Numbered from the stretch's first letter, positions 37,463 through 46,817 are shown. The stretch is DNA of 64,000 bases from Taibaiella sp. (GCA_019739295.1 JAHHDV010000035.1:1-64000), one strand, 5' to 3'. Notes: generated by a model not told the origin, from the sequence alone. A program made the numbers and translations.

Positions 37463-38836
37463 TTACTTCTTCCTGAAGAAAATCTTCAGGGGCACTCCAT
37501 GAAAATTATAATGTTGTCTCAGTTTATTTTCCAGGAACTGCCTGTAAGGCCCTTTGATATCATCCGGGTGGTTACTGTAGAATGCAAAAGAAGGATTATG
37601 GGTAGGCAGTTGCATCACGAACTTGATCCTTACCGCGTATCCGCGAACGATAGGCGGTGTATATCGCTCAATCTCGCGGAGCATCACCTCGTTCAGCTCA
37701 GAAGTCGGTATCCTCGTTTGCTTATGCTCCATGACCTCCAATGCAGTCTCCATAGCCTGGTAGATCCTCAGCTTCTCCTGTGCAGATACAAATAAAACAG
37801 GCACATCGGTAAATGGTGCAATTTTCTCCTTGACCTGCTGCTCATAGTCTCTGGCGCTATTGGTGGCCTTATCCTCAACCTTATCCCATTTATTGACCAA
37901 GATGACCAGCCCCTTTCCTTTGCGGGCAGCCAGACTGAATATATTCACATCCTGAGCCGTCATTCCTTTCTCTGCATCGATCAGGAGAATACATACATCA
38001 GATTCATCCATAGCCCTGATCGCACGGATTACCGAATAAAACTCCAGGTCTTCACTAACAGATTTTTTCTTCCGGATCCCTGCGGTGTCTATAAGGATAA
38101 ATTCTTTACCGAATTGCTTGTAATAAGTATGAACACTGTCCCTGGTAGTTCCTGCTATTTCCGATACTATGGTTCTTTCTTCCCCTACCATAGCATTGAG
38201 CAGGGTGCTCTTCCCTGCATTCGGCTGGCCGATGATGGCTATCTTGGGCAAAGGATCTTTAGGACGCTCAAAAGGGATCATGTTACCGTCCTCATCTTCT
38301 ATCATAATCGTCTCCATCTCTACCCTGGCTACCCCTTCATCCTTCATATAGGACACCACCTGATCCAGCATATCCCCGGTTCCGGACCCTGAATTTGAAG
38401 CGATAAAGTAAGTATGCTCAAAACCCAGGCTGTAGAACTCGGTCGCCATCAACTGAAGGTTATTGTTGTCCACCTTATTCACTGCCAGAATAATGGGCTT
38501 ATTGATTTTACGCAGGACTGCGGCCATCTCCTCGTCCAGATCCGTAATACCGGTCGATGCGTCAGTAACGAATATGATCACATCTGCCTCGTCCAGTGCA
38601 ATGATCACCTGTTTGCGGATCTCTTTCTCGAACACGTCTTCGGACCTACTGACAAAACCTCCGGTATCGATAACATTGAAAGTCCTGCCCAGCCAATCGC
38701 ACAGACCATATTGCCTGTCCCGGGTCACACCACTGAAATCATCCACTATTGCTTTCCGCTGCTCCAGCAAACGATTGAATAATGTAGACTTTCCTACATT
38801 AGGTCTTCCTACTATGGCTACTGTAAATCCGGACAT
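37463..38836 (-). CDS. der: Ribosome biogenesis GTPase Der (EngA)
   Basis: Der has two tandem GTPase domains and a KH-like C-terminal domain and helps mature the 50S subunit. Domain 1: G1 [15 protein letters not shown]3 DTGGF, G4 NKVD. Domain 2: G1 IGQPNAGKSTLLNA, G3 DTAGIRKKK, G4 NKWDKVED. The KH part ends NHPDDIKGPYRQFLENKLRQ and GVPLKIFFRKK. The linker IEDEDGNMIPFERPKDPLPK is acidic, as usual. At 457 residues it is complete and the frame is intact. It is transcribed alone from a TAACTTTG box. Confidence 0.97.
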   Translation of the reverse strand: MSGFTVAIVGRPNVGKSTLFNRLLEQRKAIVDDFSGVTRDRQYGLCDWLGRTFNVIDTGGFVSRSEDVFEKEIRKQVIIALDEADVIIFVTDASTGITDLDEEMAAVLRKINKPIILAVNKVDNNNLQLMATEFYSLGFEHTYFIASNSGSGTGDMLDQVVSYMKDEGVARVEMETIMIEDEDGNMIPFERPKDPLPKIAIIGQPNAGKSTLLNAMVGEERTIVSEIAGTTRDSVHTYYKQFGKEFILIDTAGIRKKKSVSEDLEFYSVIRAIRAMDESDVCILLIDAEKGMTAQDVNIFSLAARKGKGLVILVNKWDKVEDKATNSARDYEQQVKEKIAPFTDVPVLFVSAQEKLRIYQAMETALEVMEHKQTRIPTSELNEVMLREIERYTPPIVRGYAVRIKFVMQLPTHNPSFAFYSNHPDDIKGPYRQFLENKLRQHYNFHGVPLKIFFRKK

Positions 38837-38864
38837 ATATTGTTGTTATTCTAAGAAACGGCCA

Positions 38865-38872
38865 CAAAGTTA
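38865..38872 (-). promoter_or_regulatory. -7 box (TAACTTTG) of der
   Basis: TAnnTTTG match 28 bases before the der ATG. Confidence 0.6.
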
Positions 38873-39037
38873 ATCAATAATCGCGGTTAAATCTACCCGT
38901 ATATTGCCATTTCAGGGCATTACGGATAATCTGAGCCTTCGGCTGTCCTGTTTTAACCAGAAGGATATCCTTCTCACTTTCTTCATCCTGCCCGGCTCAG
39001 ACTTACGATCAACAACAAATCCAGGTGGAATGCACCG

Positions 39038-40387
39038 TCAGAAAAGCCCCCGCGATTTAAATTCCAAATACTTATTGATGGTATCAGCCGTCAGGTCTTC
39101 CGGGCGGGTCAGTACAGTATGAATCCCATATTTCCGCAGTTCAGCCGTGATCAGCCTTTTCTCATAGTCAAATTTCTCAGCTATTGCCTTATCATAAATC
39201 TGCGGAACTGTATGCGCGTGGCTTTCAAGCAAAGTGTCCAGTTCAGCATTTTTGAAAAAGATCACTACGACAAGATGCAGCCTGGATAGCGCTTTCAGGT
39301 ATCTCAATTGCCGGTTCAGTGCATCCATCGTCTCGAAGTTGGTATAAACCATCAGGAGACTCCGATGTGTCATCTTTGCCTTCACAAAAGCATACAATCT
39401 GCCAAAGTCGGTCTCCATGAAATTGGTATTCAGGTGGTACAGGCTCTCCAGAATCAGCTGCATCTGGGCATTCCTCCGCTCAGCTGCCACCATATGTTCC
39501 ACCTTATTGGAGAAGGAGAGCATACCGGCTTTATCATGCTTCAGCAAAGCAATATTGCTCAATGCCAGTGTAGCGTTGATCGCGTAATCCAGCAGGCTCA
39601 ATCCCCGGAACGGCATCTTCATCACCCTGCCCTGGTCTATGATGGAATAAATGGGCTGCGCCCTTTCATCCTGGTATTGGTTGACCATCAGGGTGGTCTT
39701 TCTGGCGGTAGCTTTCCAGTTGATATGACGCACATCATCACCACGTACATAATCCCTGATCTGATCGAATTCCGCAGACTGGCCTACCTTCCTTATTTTC
39801 TTCAATCCATGCTGGTGATAGCTATGGGAGAAGGCCATCAGTTCATATTGCCGCATCTGCAGAAAAGAGGGATATGTAGGGACCACAGCTCCCTGGTCGA
39901 AAACAAACCTCCGCGAGATCAGCCCCAGAATCCCGGAAACGTAAATATTCAGCCTCCCAAACTCGTATTGCCCCCGCTCCACCGGCCTTAATTCATAAGG
40001 AAAGCCCGCGCTTTGCCTGGATGACATTTTTGCTTTCAGCCCGAAATTCCGGGATTGAAACTGGATAGGGATCTCGTCTATTATCCTGAGGTCAATAGGG
40101 AATGAATATTGATTCTGTACCTGGATCCATACCGGATTCAGATCACCGTTACTCAACCGTTCCGGAAGGATACGCTGCGCCTGAATGCCCTGCTTCATGC
40201 CATACAATAAGTAAATATCTACAAGCCATACCAATATAAGCACGATGAGCAGGCCTTTGACCAGGCCAAAGATGACCGGGAACAAAAAGCTGACAATAAA
40301 CAATATCACCAGTCCTGCCAGGACGTAGAAGAATCTGTTGTTGATATATAATGACTTTAAGAATTTCACCTTATCTGGGGATCTCAA
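39038..40387 (-). CDS. DUF58 membrane-anchored protein of the MoxR cluster
   Basis: The 449 residues have two N-terminal TM helices (about 20-60: FFYVLAGLVILFIVSFLF, VKGLLIVLILVWLVDIYLLY), then an Ig-like region and the DUF58 signature IRDYVRGDDVRHINWKATARKTTLMV. The C-terminal half is vWA-like (PIYSIIDQGRVMKM, LLDYAINATLALSNIALL, LLMVYTNFETMDAL). DUF58 proteins regularly accompany MoxR AAA+ ATPases and are proposed to act with them in envelope stress or metal insertion. Its start overlaps the MoxR stop by 17 bases. It is the last gene of the unit; the frame is intact. Confidence 0.9.
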   Translation of the reverse strand: MRSPDKVKFLKSLYINNRFFYVLAGLVILFIVSFLFPVIFGLVKGLLIVLILVWLVDIYLLYGMKQGIQAQRILPERLSNGDLNPVWIQVQNQYSFPIDLRIIDEIPIQFQSRNFGLKAKMSSRQSAGFPYELRPVERGQYEFGRLNIYVSGILGLISRRFVFDQGAVVPTYPSFLQMRQYELMAFSHSYHQHGLKKIRKVGQSAEFDQIRDYVRGDDVRHINWKATARKTTLMVNQYQDERAQPIYSIIDQGRVMKMPFRGLSLLDYAINATLALSNIALLKHDKAGMLSFSNKVEHMVAAERRNAQMQLILESLYHLNTNFMETDFGRLYAFVKAKMTHRSLLMVYTNFETMDALNRQLRYLKALSRLHLVVVIFFKNAELDTLLESHAHTVPQIYDKAIAEKFDYEKRLITAELRKYGIHTVLTRPEDLTADTINKYLEFKSRGLF

Positions 40388-41369
40388 CTTTTTGAATGAT
40401 TTGCTCTAAAATCTGGCGGGCAGACACGCCTTCCATTTCCCGTTCCGGCGCCACCATAACGCGGTGCTGCAATACATGTACCGCCACTTTTTGTATATCT
40501 TCAGGCGTGACGAAATCTCTTCCATTCATGGCAGCATAAGCTTTGGATGACTTCAATATCGCGATCGAGCCACGGGGAGATGCACCCAGGTACAGGTACG
40601 GATTGTTCCTGGTCTGGTGGACAACCCCGGCTATATACCGGATCAGGTGCTCTTCCACAATCACTTTCTGAACCAGCGCCTGGAATCCCAGGAGGTCAGC
40701 ACCACTGATGACCGGCTGAACGAACCGGAGTTTATCAGCGGTTACCATCTGGTGCTCACGCTGCAGGATCTCCACCTCCTGGTCCAGTTCGGGGTAATGG
40801 ATATCTACAAGAAACAGGAACCTGTCCAATTGTGCTTCCGGCAGCCTGTACGTACCTTCCTGCTCGATGGGATTCTGCGTAGCAATCACCAGGAATGGCT
40901 GCTCCATAGCATAGGTAACACTGTCCAGGGTAATCTGCCGCTCTTCCATCACCTCAAACAAGGCAGACTGGGTCTTAGCAGGTGCACGGTTGATCTCATC
41001 AATCAATACAAGGTTGGCAAAAATGGGACCTTTCCTGAATTCGAAATGCCCGCTTTGTGCATTGAAGACAGATACGCCCAGCACATCCGAGGGCATCAGG
41101 TCCGGGGTAAACTGGATCCTGCCATAATCTACAGACAATGTTCTTGCCAGTAACTTAGCCGCCAGTGTCTTGGCGACTCCGGGGACTCCCTGAAGCAATA
41201 CGTGACCATTGGCCAGCAAGGAAGCGATCAGCAAGTCCACCACTTCTTCCTGCCCTACAATGACTTTGGCGATCTCCTGCCTGATCAGCTGTACAGCACG
41301 GCTAAGGGAACTGATATCCAGTCTTGGCCGGAAATGCAGATCTTCAGATAGGTTTTCTTCGATATTCAT
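40371..41369 (-). CDS. MoxR-family AAA+ ATPase
   Basis: MoxR ATPases are chaperone-like AAA+ proteins that work with DUF58 or vWA partners. Motifs in order: Walker A LLQGVPGVAKTLAAKLLA near residue 60, pore/sensor block IQFTPDLMPSDVLGVSVF, Walker B ANLVLIDEINRAPAKTQSALFEVMEE, sensor 1 FLVIATQNPIEQEGTYRLPEAQLDRFLF and the lid YLGASPRGSIAILKSSKAYA. 332 residues, complete. It lies in a tight group with DUF58, DUF4350, DUF4129, a membrane protein and SpoIIM, which is the MoxR-proper subfamily context. Client proteins are not known. Confidence 0.94.
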   Translation of the reverse strand: MNIEENLSEDLHFRPRLDISSLSRAVQLIRQEIAKVIVGQEEVVDLLIASLLANGHVLLQGVPGVAKTLAAKLLARTLSVDYGRIQFTPDLMPSDVLGVSVFNAQSGHFEFRKGPIFANLVLIDEINRAPAKTQSALFEVMEERQITLDSVTYAMEQPFLVIATQNPIEQEGTYRLPEAQLDRFLFLVDIHYPELDQEVEILQREHQMVTADKLRFVQPVISGADLLGFQALVQKVIVEEHLIRYIAGVVHQTRNNPYLYLGASPRGSIAILKSSKAYAAMNGRDFVTPEDIQKVAVHVLQHRVMVAPEREMEGVSARQILEQIIQKVEIPR

Positions 41370-41377
41370 ACTTTATA

Positions 41378-42613
41378 TTATTTTGAAATAAAAGACTGTT
41401 GCTCTTCCTGTTGAAATCGCGCTATTAACTGATCCAGTATCTTCAGTTCCAGCTCTGATGCAAATGGATTCTTCTGCAGCTGCCGGATGTATTGAACCAG
41501 ACGGGTACATACATCAGCGGATGCTCCTGACTTCAAAGATAATGACCGGATAAAACCGTCATCCAGACGGGATGTGTCCAGCAGATACCGGGTGCGCACA
41601 TGTTCTAAGAAATAAATAATCCGTTTTTGAATAATAAAATGATGATCCCTGAGCTCATAGAACAGGTTTGAAATTGTTTGGGTAAAGGCCACGGTGGTAT
41701 TCTCCAATGGCTTGACTACAGGTACGACCCTTTGTTTTCTTTTTGCGTTAAAAATAATGAACAGAATAATGGAGGCTAATGCCAGATACCATGCATACTT
41801 TAGCTGGATATTATTGAATATAAATTGCAAAGGGGAGTTATCAATGGCATTTTCTGCTCCCAATCCATAGTTACGCCTCATAGATTTAGAGTAACCCTGC
41901 AGCAATAATTTCTCCTTACCGGGTTGGGATAATATATGATTGGCATATGATGCGCTCTCCCGGTTCAGCAAATAATGGTTGCTAAACATAACAGGTGCGG
42001 TATGCAGATAAACATAGCCTTTACCTAAAGGGATCCTGATAAAATTAGGGTATTCGGTATCTCCGCTTTTGGCCCTTGCATATCCTATTTTAAAATACCG
42101 ACTGGAATCATCAGGTGCTATAAAAACCGCAAATCCTTTTTCTGCCAGTAGCCATTCCTGCTTTGTGCCATACATTCCTACTATAAAAGAATCTGAATCT
42201 GAGAATTCGGAATAATCATAGTATTTTTTCAACGTATCTTTCAGCAGATCAGCTATATCATAAGCGCTGATCAACGCATCATTACCCGATGCTACAAATT
42301 CGACCAGCTTTGCATATGAAAGTGAATCCATCTGGAGGTAATGACCGATATGTACATACAAGTACCCTTCCATTTGCGACAAGTCCCTGTCCTTTGTCCA
42401 TTCATAGAAGGTCTCCCGTATTTCCTCCTTTGAAGAGAACCGGGGAGATTGCAGCAATTGTTCAGTAATGATCCTGGTATCATAGGGCCACGTCCCATTC
42501 GGGTCATAGCGCTCCGACCAATTCACTTTCCTCGGCAACGAAGAGTCGAACATGACCAGGAGCACGATCAATACCGAAACGAGGAGGATATAGATGATAG
42601 ACTTCCTGCTCAT
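41378..42613 (-). CDS. DUF4350 membrane protein of the MoxR cluster
   Basis: The 411-residue protein has an N-terminal TM helix (IYILLVSVLIVLLVMF at 6-22), a large extracytoplasmic domain with the DUF4350 layout (NWSERYDPNGTWPYDTRIITEQL, EGYLYVHIGHYLQMD, LVEFVASGNDALISAYDI) and a second TM helix near residue 280 (YAWYLALASIILFIIFNA) followed by a cytoplasmic tail (TTVAFTQTISNLFYELRDHHFI). DUF4350 often has a GATase-like fold. Its role is not established. It overlaps the DUF4129 gene by four bases and ends nine bases before MoxR. Confidence 0.82.
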   Translation of the reverse strand: MSRKSIIYILLVSVLIVLLVMFDSSLPRKVNWSERYDPNGTWPYDTRIITEQLLQSPRFSSKEEIRETFYEWTKDRDLSQMEGYLYVHIGHYLQMDSLSYAKLVEFVASGNDALISAYDIADLLKDTLKKYYDYSEFSDSDSFIVGMYGTKQEWLLAEKGFAVFIAPDDSSRYFKIGYARAKSGDTEYPNFIRIPLGKGYVYLHTAPVMFSNHYLLNRESASYANHILSQPGKEKLLLQGYSKSMRRNYGLGAENAIDNSPLQFIFNNIQLKYAWYLALASIILFIIFNAKRKQRVVPVVKPLENTTVAFTQTISNLFYELRDHHFIIQKRIIYFLEHVRTRYLLDTSRLDDGFIRSLSLKSGASADVCTRLVQYIRQLQKNPFASELELKILDQLIARFQQEEQQSFISK

Positions 42614-43461
42614 TGTTCCAGTAATCTGTTGAATGTTTTTTCAGCCATAATAAATTCTTTTTCATTAATCTCGAATCCGCCGTACCAGATGTAATTGAAT
42701 AGGTATGCCGCATATGCATACTGCCTGCTCAGTTCCTTGGATTTGATTTCATACCTATAATCCAATGCCGGTTTTTCCGGCCTGAATGTAATGACATGCA
42801 GCTCATCGAGGTGACGCAATAACCAAACAAAATAATACCTGACAGCAACCCGGTACTCCTTTTGATCCTTTGCTTTCCGGATGAGTGCGGGAAAATCCCC
42901 TTGTTCAAATGCTGTCCCCAGGTCTGCATCAACCTGGTCAATGGTATTCGCTTTCTTCTTCAATATCCAGCTGCCGTCTTTATTCACAACAGATCGAATA
43001 ATAAAATAAAGCAGCAATGCCATTACGATACCTATAATGATATAGAAAACCACACCGATCCAATCTCCTACCCGGGTAGTTTCTTCCAGTGAGAATATCT
43101 GCATAATCTTGCGAATCAGCCATTCCTTAAATTCATCCAACAGGCTTTTATCTTCTTTGGACACATAATCATAATCTTTATCATTATATTTTTCAGCTAA
43201 ATTATGGTCTAAGAAATCCCTGGAGGTAACCTGTGCAGAATCCACTATACCCTTATCTTCAAGATCATATAGCTCTTCTTCCTGCTGACCATCCCCTGCA
43301 ACCGCCTCTGCGGGTGCTGCACCGCTTTTTGCTCCTGCTATTGAATCCGCATATGGAGCTGCAGCAGCATCCCGGGCACTCACGGGCAGCAAGCACAGGA
43401 TACAGAAAGCAAGTAACCATATTTTAAAAAGACCGCAGTTCAAATTATTGGCCGATTTCAT
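42610..43461 (-). CDS. DUF4129 protein of the MoxR cluster
   Basis: The 283-residue protein begins with a signal-type helix (IWLLAFCILCLLPVSARDA), then an Ala-rich low-complexity spacer, an acidic segment (EEELYDLEDKGIVD), an amphipathic helix (LLDEFKEWLIRKIMQIFSLEE), a TM helix (GVVFYIIIGIVMALLLYFII) and a cytoplasmic DUF4129 domain (IRKAKDQKEYRVAVRYYFVWLLRHLDE, IWYGGFEINEKEF). DUF4129 typically accompanies MoxR, DUF4350 and SpoIIM. It overlaps the upstream membrane protein by 17 bases and DUF4350 by four, so the group is translationally coupled. Confidence 0.82.
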   Translation of the reverse strand: MKSANNLNCGLFKIWLLAFCILCLLPVSARDAAAAPYADSIAGAKSGAAPAEAVAGDGQQEEELYDLEDKGIVDSAQVTSRDFLDHNLAEKYNDKDYDYVSKEDKSLLDEFKEWLIRKIMQIFSLEETTRVGDWIGVVFYIIIGIVMALLLYFIIRSVVNKDGSWILKKKANTIDQVDADLGTAFEQGDFPALIRKAKDQKEYRVAVRYYFVWLLRHLDELHVITFRPEKPALDYRYEIKSKELSRQYAYAAYLFNYIWYGGFEINEKEFIMAEKTFNRLLEQ

Positions 43462-44407
43462 CGATTTCGCTGTAAGACTGAATATATTCGGATTGCTCCT
43501 GATTGCTGAAATATATAATGCCCATGTTCGTCTGAAGCAAAGGTAAAACCATGGTGCTCACGATCACGTTCAAACCTATATTCACCACATAATATAAAAA
43601 CATGGATTCCATCATCGCGGTATCGTCTGCTCCGGACATCATCGCAGAAAAGAGGATCAGGTAAGAAGGGATGGCCGCGATAAAGCCGGAAACAATCTGG
43701 ACCAATATAGACATCACCAGGTAGCTTCCTACATTTTTCCCCAGGCTGTTCCTTGTAATTCTGAAGCCGGCATTCAGGCATGTCCAGATGCCTTCTCCTT
43801 CTGTGGACATATATTCGATAAAGCCGTTATGAATACTCAGCGTTACATACGGAACCAAAAACAGCATAGAGACGACCAGCAGGAATAAAAAGATAACCAG
43901 GATAACGATCAGCAGCTCATTGGACCCTGAAATTGCAGCGAACATCAGTAACATCAACCCGGAGAAAAGTAAAATAGCTGCAAAGCCGAGGGCCAGGAGC
44001 ATCAGGAAGTACTTGATGATCTTACCTGACTTCATGCGCATCGTAGCCACTATATCTTTATAGTCGAAATCATCTTTATAGTCCCGGTACAATAACAGAT
44101 ACGATACCGTATAGGAATAAGTGAATAATGATAACAATACGGACGAGATCAGCAATATCAACCCTCCCAGCCCCGACAGAAGGAGCATACCGGTACCGAT
44201 GTCACTTAGACCCGACAAATCCTCTATTTTACCTATTACAGATACATCCAGCAGCCTGCTCACAACAAATAAGGAAGCCAGAAAAAGAACCAAGGGTATC
44301 CATATTAATCTGAACAGGCCGCTGTACAGTTTTTTGAATTGTCGTTTGTAGAATGCGAATGTATCCGAAAAGATCATTCCAAAATCTCTGAATTTATACA
44401 GGTTCAT
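43445..44407 (-). CDS. Polytopic membrane protein of the MoxR cluster
   Basis: The 320-residue protein has about six to seven TM helices (for example LFRLIWIPLVLFLASLFVV, GMLLLSGLGGLILLISSVLL, IIKYFLMLLALGFAAILLF, LLIVILVIFLFLLVVSMLFLV) and conserved cytoplasmic stretches (MRMKSGKIIKYF). The start is MNLYKFRDFGMIFSDTFAF. It resembles Bacteroidota membrane proteins repeatedly found between SpoIIM and DUF4129, without an assigned function. It overlaps the SpoIIM 3' end by 14 bases and the DUF4129 start by 17. Confidence 0.72.
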   Translation of the reverse strand: MNLYKFRDFGMIFSDTFAFYKRQFKKLYSGLFRLIWIPLVLFLASLFVVSRLLDVSVIGKIEDLSGLSDIGTGMLLLSGLGGLILLISSVLLSLFTYSYTVSYLLLYRDYKDDFDYKDIVATMRMKSGKIIKYFLMLLALGFAAILLFSGLMLLMFAAISGSNELLIVILVIFLFLLVVSMLFLVPYVTLSIHNGFIEYMSTEGEGIWTCLNAGFRITRNSLGKNVGSYLVMSILVQIVSGFIAAIPSYLILFSAMMSGADDTAMMESMFLYYVVNIGLNVIVSTMVLPLLQTNMGIIYFSNQEQSEYIQSYSEIDEIGQ

Positions 44408-45374
44408 TCCTTTGTATTTTTAATTTTGCATTGATCCGGAAAGGATAAATGATGTAATAGTAAAAGATAAGGCCAAAAGTTACCAGGATGATACCAACAG
44501 AAACCGCATTGGGCATTACATTGCTGTACCGGGTGACAAATCCTTCCAAAAAACCTGCAGCTATAAAGAACGGCAGCGTGCTCAGCAATAATTGCAGTCC
44601 CTCTTTAAAATGCTGCCTGAAGGAGGTATACCTGGAATAAGTGCCCGGGAATAAAATTCCCTTAGCCAAAATCAATCCTGCTCCGCCTGCTATGCAGATC
44701 GCGAAGATTTCCATAGCCCCATGGATCCAAATACCCCTTACACTTTCCCACATGACCCCTTCATTGTAGAACATACTTTGGAATGTCCCTACCATGATGC
44801 CATTCTGCATCAGCATATAAAAGGTCCCTACCCCACCGAATATACCCATCACAAAAGCAACAACGGCAACCCGGATATTATTGATGGTTATTCCCAAAAA
44901 GCTGCCCCAGTTACTTCCTGATTTATATACAGCTACAGGATCCCCGTTGGCTATATTCTCTTTGGACATATTGACGTAATCATCGCCAAGGATCAGCCTT
45001 ACAAATGAATCATCATAAAGATTGCTGATCACACCTATAACAGCAAAAATGAGAAAAATCAGAAAGGAATAATAGATCTGCTTCCGGTAACTGAATGCTA
45101 TATAAGGGGCATCATACCGGAAGAATGCAAAAAGCCTGTTCTGTTCTGTTCTTTGGGTCTTATAAATGCTGAGGTATGCCCTTGAAGCCAATTCATTGAG
45201 ATAGTCTATGGTCTTACTCTTGGGATAAAAGGTCTGCGCATAAGCCAGGTCATTGACGATCTCTATATAAAGGCTCGCGAGCTCATCCGGATTCGACATC
45301 CTCTTCTGAAAAAAGGACTGTTCAAAGCTGAGCCATTTTTCTTTATTTTGTTTTATAAATGCGACCTCTCTCAT
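44394..45374 (-). CDS. SpoIIM-type (DUF95) membrane protein of the MoxR cluster
   Basis: SpoIIM is named for Bacillus engulfment, but homologues are widespread in non-sporulating bacteria, as here. Features: N-terminal cytoplasmic helices (REVAFIKQNKEKWLSFEQSF, LASLYIEIVNDLAYAQTFYP), then four to five TM helices, the signature SNWGSFLGITINNIRVAVVAFVMGIFGGVGTFYMLMQNG, and IWIHGAMEIFAICIAGGAGL. The start at MREVAFIK is chosen over the Met 14 codons upstream because it leaves 26 bases to the divergent RDD gene. It heads the minus-strand unit. The role in the MoxR set is unproven. Confidence 0.88.
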   Translation of the reverse strand: MREVAFIKQNKEKWLSFEQSFFQKRMSNPDELASLYIEIVNDLAYAQTFYPKSKTIDYLNELASRAYLSIYKTQRTEQNRLFAFFRYDAPYIAFSYRKQIYYSFLIFLIFAVIGVISNLYDDSFVRLILGDDYVNMSKENIANGDPVAVYKSGSNWGSFLGITINNIRVAVVAFVMGIFGGVGTFYMLMQNGIMVGTFQSMFYNEGVMWESVRGIWIHGAMEIFAICIAGGAGLILAKGILFPGTYSRYTSFRQHFKEGLQLLLSTLPFFIAAGFLEGFVTRYSNVMPNAVSVGIILVTFGLIFYYYIIYPFRINAKLKIQRNEPV

Positions 45375-45381
45375 ACTTTTG
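45374..45381 (+). promoter_or_regulatory. -7 box (TACTTTTG) of the RDD gene
   Basis: TAnnTTTG match 19 bases before the RDD ATG. Its first base overlaps the first base of the divergent spoIIM start codon, so the two promoters must be interlocked. Confidence 0.6.
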
Positions 45382-45400
45382 GGTAAAAATATAGAATTCG

Positions 45401-46126
45401 ATGACAATATTAGCAATAAATACTACGCAAAATGTCAATATCAATTTTACTACAGCATCTGTAGGAGAGCGGCTGGTAGCGTATATTCTGGATGCTATTA
45501 TCCTATTCTGTTATTATTTCCTGGTCAGTATCCTCGTGAACCAGTTTTTTCAATTTGACGATCAATGGAGCTATATCGGGCTGATGATGTTCCTGATGCT
45601 ACCTATGATGTTCTATACCCTTATCTTCGAATCCCTGATGAATGGACAGACCCCCGGGAAGAGAGTGATGAAGATCAAAGTAGTCAAAATCGACGGCTTT
45701 GAGGCCGGTTTCACAGATTACATATCCAGGTGGCTGATGCGCCTGATCGACATCACCTTTACTTCAGGTGTGGCAGCTGTGATCTCTATCGTCCTCAGCG
45801 AGCGCAACCAGAGACTGGGGGATATGGTAGCGGGCACAGCCGTAATCTCTCTGAAGCAAAGGACCGGATTATACAACACCATTCAGGTAGACCTTCATGA
45901 ATCCTATGTTCCAATCTTTCCTGCTGCACAGTTTCTTTCGGATAAAGATGCTACCATCATCAAAAGTAATTTCGAGACCGCTTACCGGGATGGCAACTAT
46001 GATTTGTTTTATAAATTAAGGGTAAAAATAGAAGATGTACTTCACATCCAGAAAGGCAATATGTCTGATCTGGAGTTCATTAACGTCATCCTGAAGGATT
46101 TTAATTATTTCACCGGAAAATTATAA
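45401..46126 (+). CDS. RDD-family membrane protein
   Basis: The 241-residue protein contains the RDD pattern: GERLVAYILDAIILFCYYFLVS with Arg and Asp in the first helix, FESLMNGQTPGKRVMKIKVVKIDG, a Trp-Leu/Asp-containing third helix (ISRWLMRLIDITFTSG), and SERNQRLGDMVAGTAVI. The C-terminal 80 residues form a soluble extension (VPIFPAAQFLSDKDATIIKS, LRVKIEDVLHIQKGN). RDD proteins are small membrane proteins of uncertain, possibly transport, function. It is divergent from SpoIIM with 26 bases between start codons, a frequent arrangement in Bacteroidota. Confidence 0.88.
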   Translation: MTILAINTTQNVNINFTTASVGERLVAYILDAIILFCYYFLVSILVNQFFQFDDQWSYIGLMMFLMLPMMFYTLIFESLMNGQTPGKRVMKIKVVKIDGFEAGFTDYISRWLMRLIDITFTSGVAAVISIVLSERNQRLGDMVAGTAVISLKQRTGLYNTIQVDLHESYVPIFPAAQFLSDKDATIIKSNFETAYRDGNYDLFYKLRVKIEDVLHIQKGNMSDLEFINVILKDFNYFTGKL

Positions 46127-46173
46127 AATAGCATCTTCTTTCTTTATCTTCAACTGCATCTTTATATTCACCC

Positions 46174-46788
46174 ATGCTTTATGATTGGATAGACATACTG
46201 GGTACGGCATCATTTGCTATTTCCGGGTCGCTTGCCGCCATCAGGAAACGCCTGGATGTATTTGGCGTCATCATCGTAGCCTTCGTTACGGCTATAGGAG
46301 GAGGTACCATCAGGGATCTGCTCATAGGAGTCAGGCCCGTGAGCTGGCTGACCAGCGCACAGCCGGCTGCAATCATATTTTTCTCGTCTGTCATCGCTAT
46401 TATATTCAGAAAGAAACTGGACCGTTTCTCCACTTCCTTGTTTTTATTTGACACTATAGGTATCGGGCTATATACGATAATAGGCATTGAAAAAGCGCTT
46501 TCTGCGGGGATCCATCCCTTCCTGTGTATTGGATTAGGCACCGTAAGTGCCTGTTTTGGAGGAGTGAGCAGGGATATCCTGTGTAATGATATCCCTATTA
46601 TTTTCCAGAAAGAAATCTATGCAACTGCCTGTATAGCCGGTGGTACACTTTACATCCTGCTCGACCAGCTCCCGAAGATGGACAATGATTTTACAGCATT
46701 GTTCAGCATTATCCTGGTCATTGCCATCAGGCTGTATGCTGTCATTTTCAAAAAATCCCTGCCCAGTATTTATACGGATGAGCCCTGA
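46174..46788 (+). CDS. TRIC-type cation channel family protein (UPF0126, YicG-like)
   Basis: Two tandem UPF0126 repeats of three helices each build a small trimeric channel. The 204 residues contain GTASFAISGSLAAIRKRLDVFGV followed by FVTAIGGGTIRDLLIG in repeat 1, and GLGTVSACFGGVSRDILCNDIP in repeat 2. The glycine kinks and the Arg-Asp pair in GGGTIRD/FGGVSRD are family hallmarks. Bacterial members form potassium-permeable TRIC homologues; some in this family transport glycine (YicG-like). Substrate here is not known. It lies 47 bases after the RDD gene on the same strand. Confidence 0.9.
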   Translation: MLYDWIDILGTASFAISGSLAAIRKRLDVFGVIIVAFVTAIGGGTIRDLLIGVRPVSWLTSAQPAAIIFFSSVIAIIFRKKLDRFSTSLFLFDTIGIGLYTIIGIEKALSAGIHPFLCIGLGTVSACFGGVSRDILCNDIPIIFQKEIYATACIAGGTLYILLDQLPKMDNDFTALFSIILVIAIRLYAVIFKKSLPSIYTDEP

Positions 46789-46817
46789 GCAACTCCTCAT
46801 TTTTGCCGCTTAACCCG

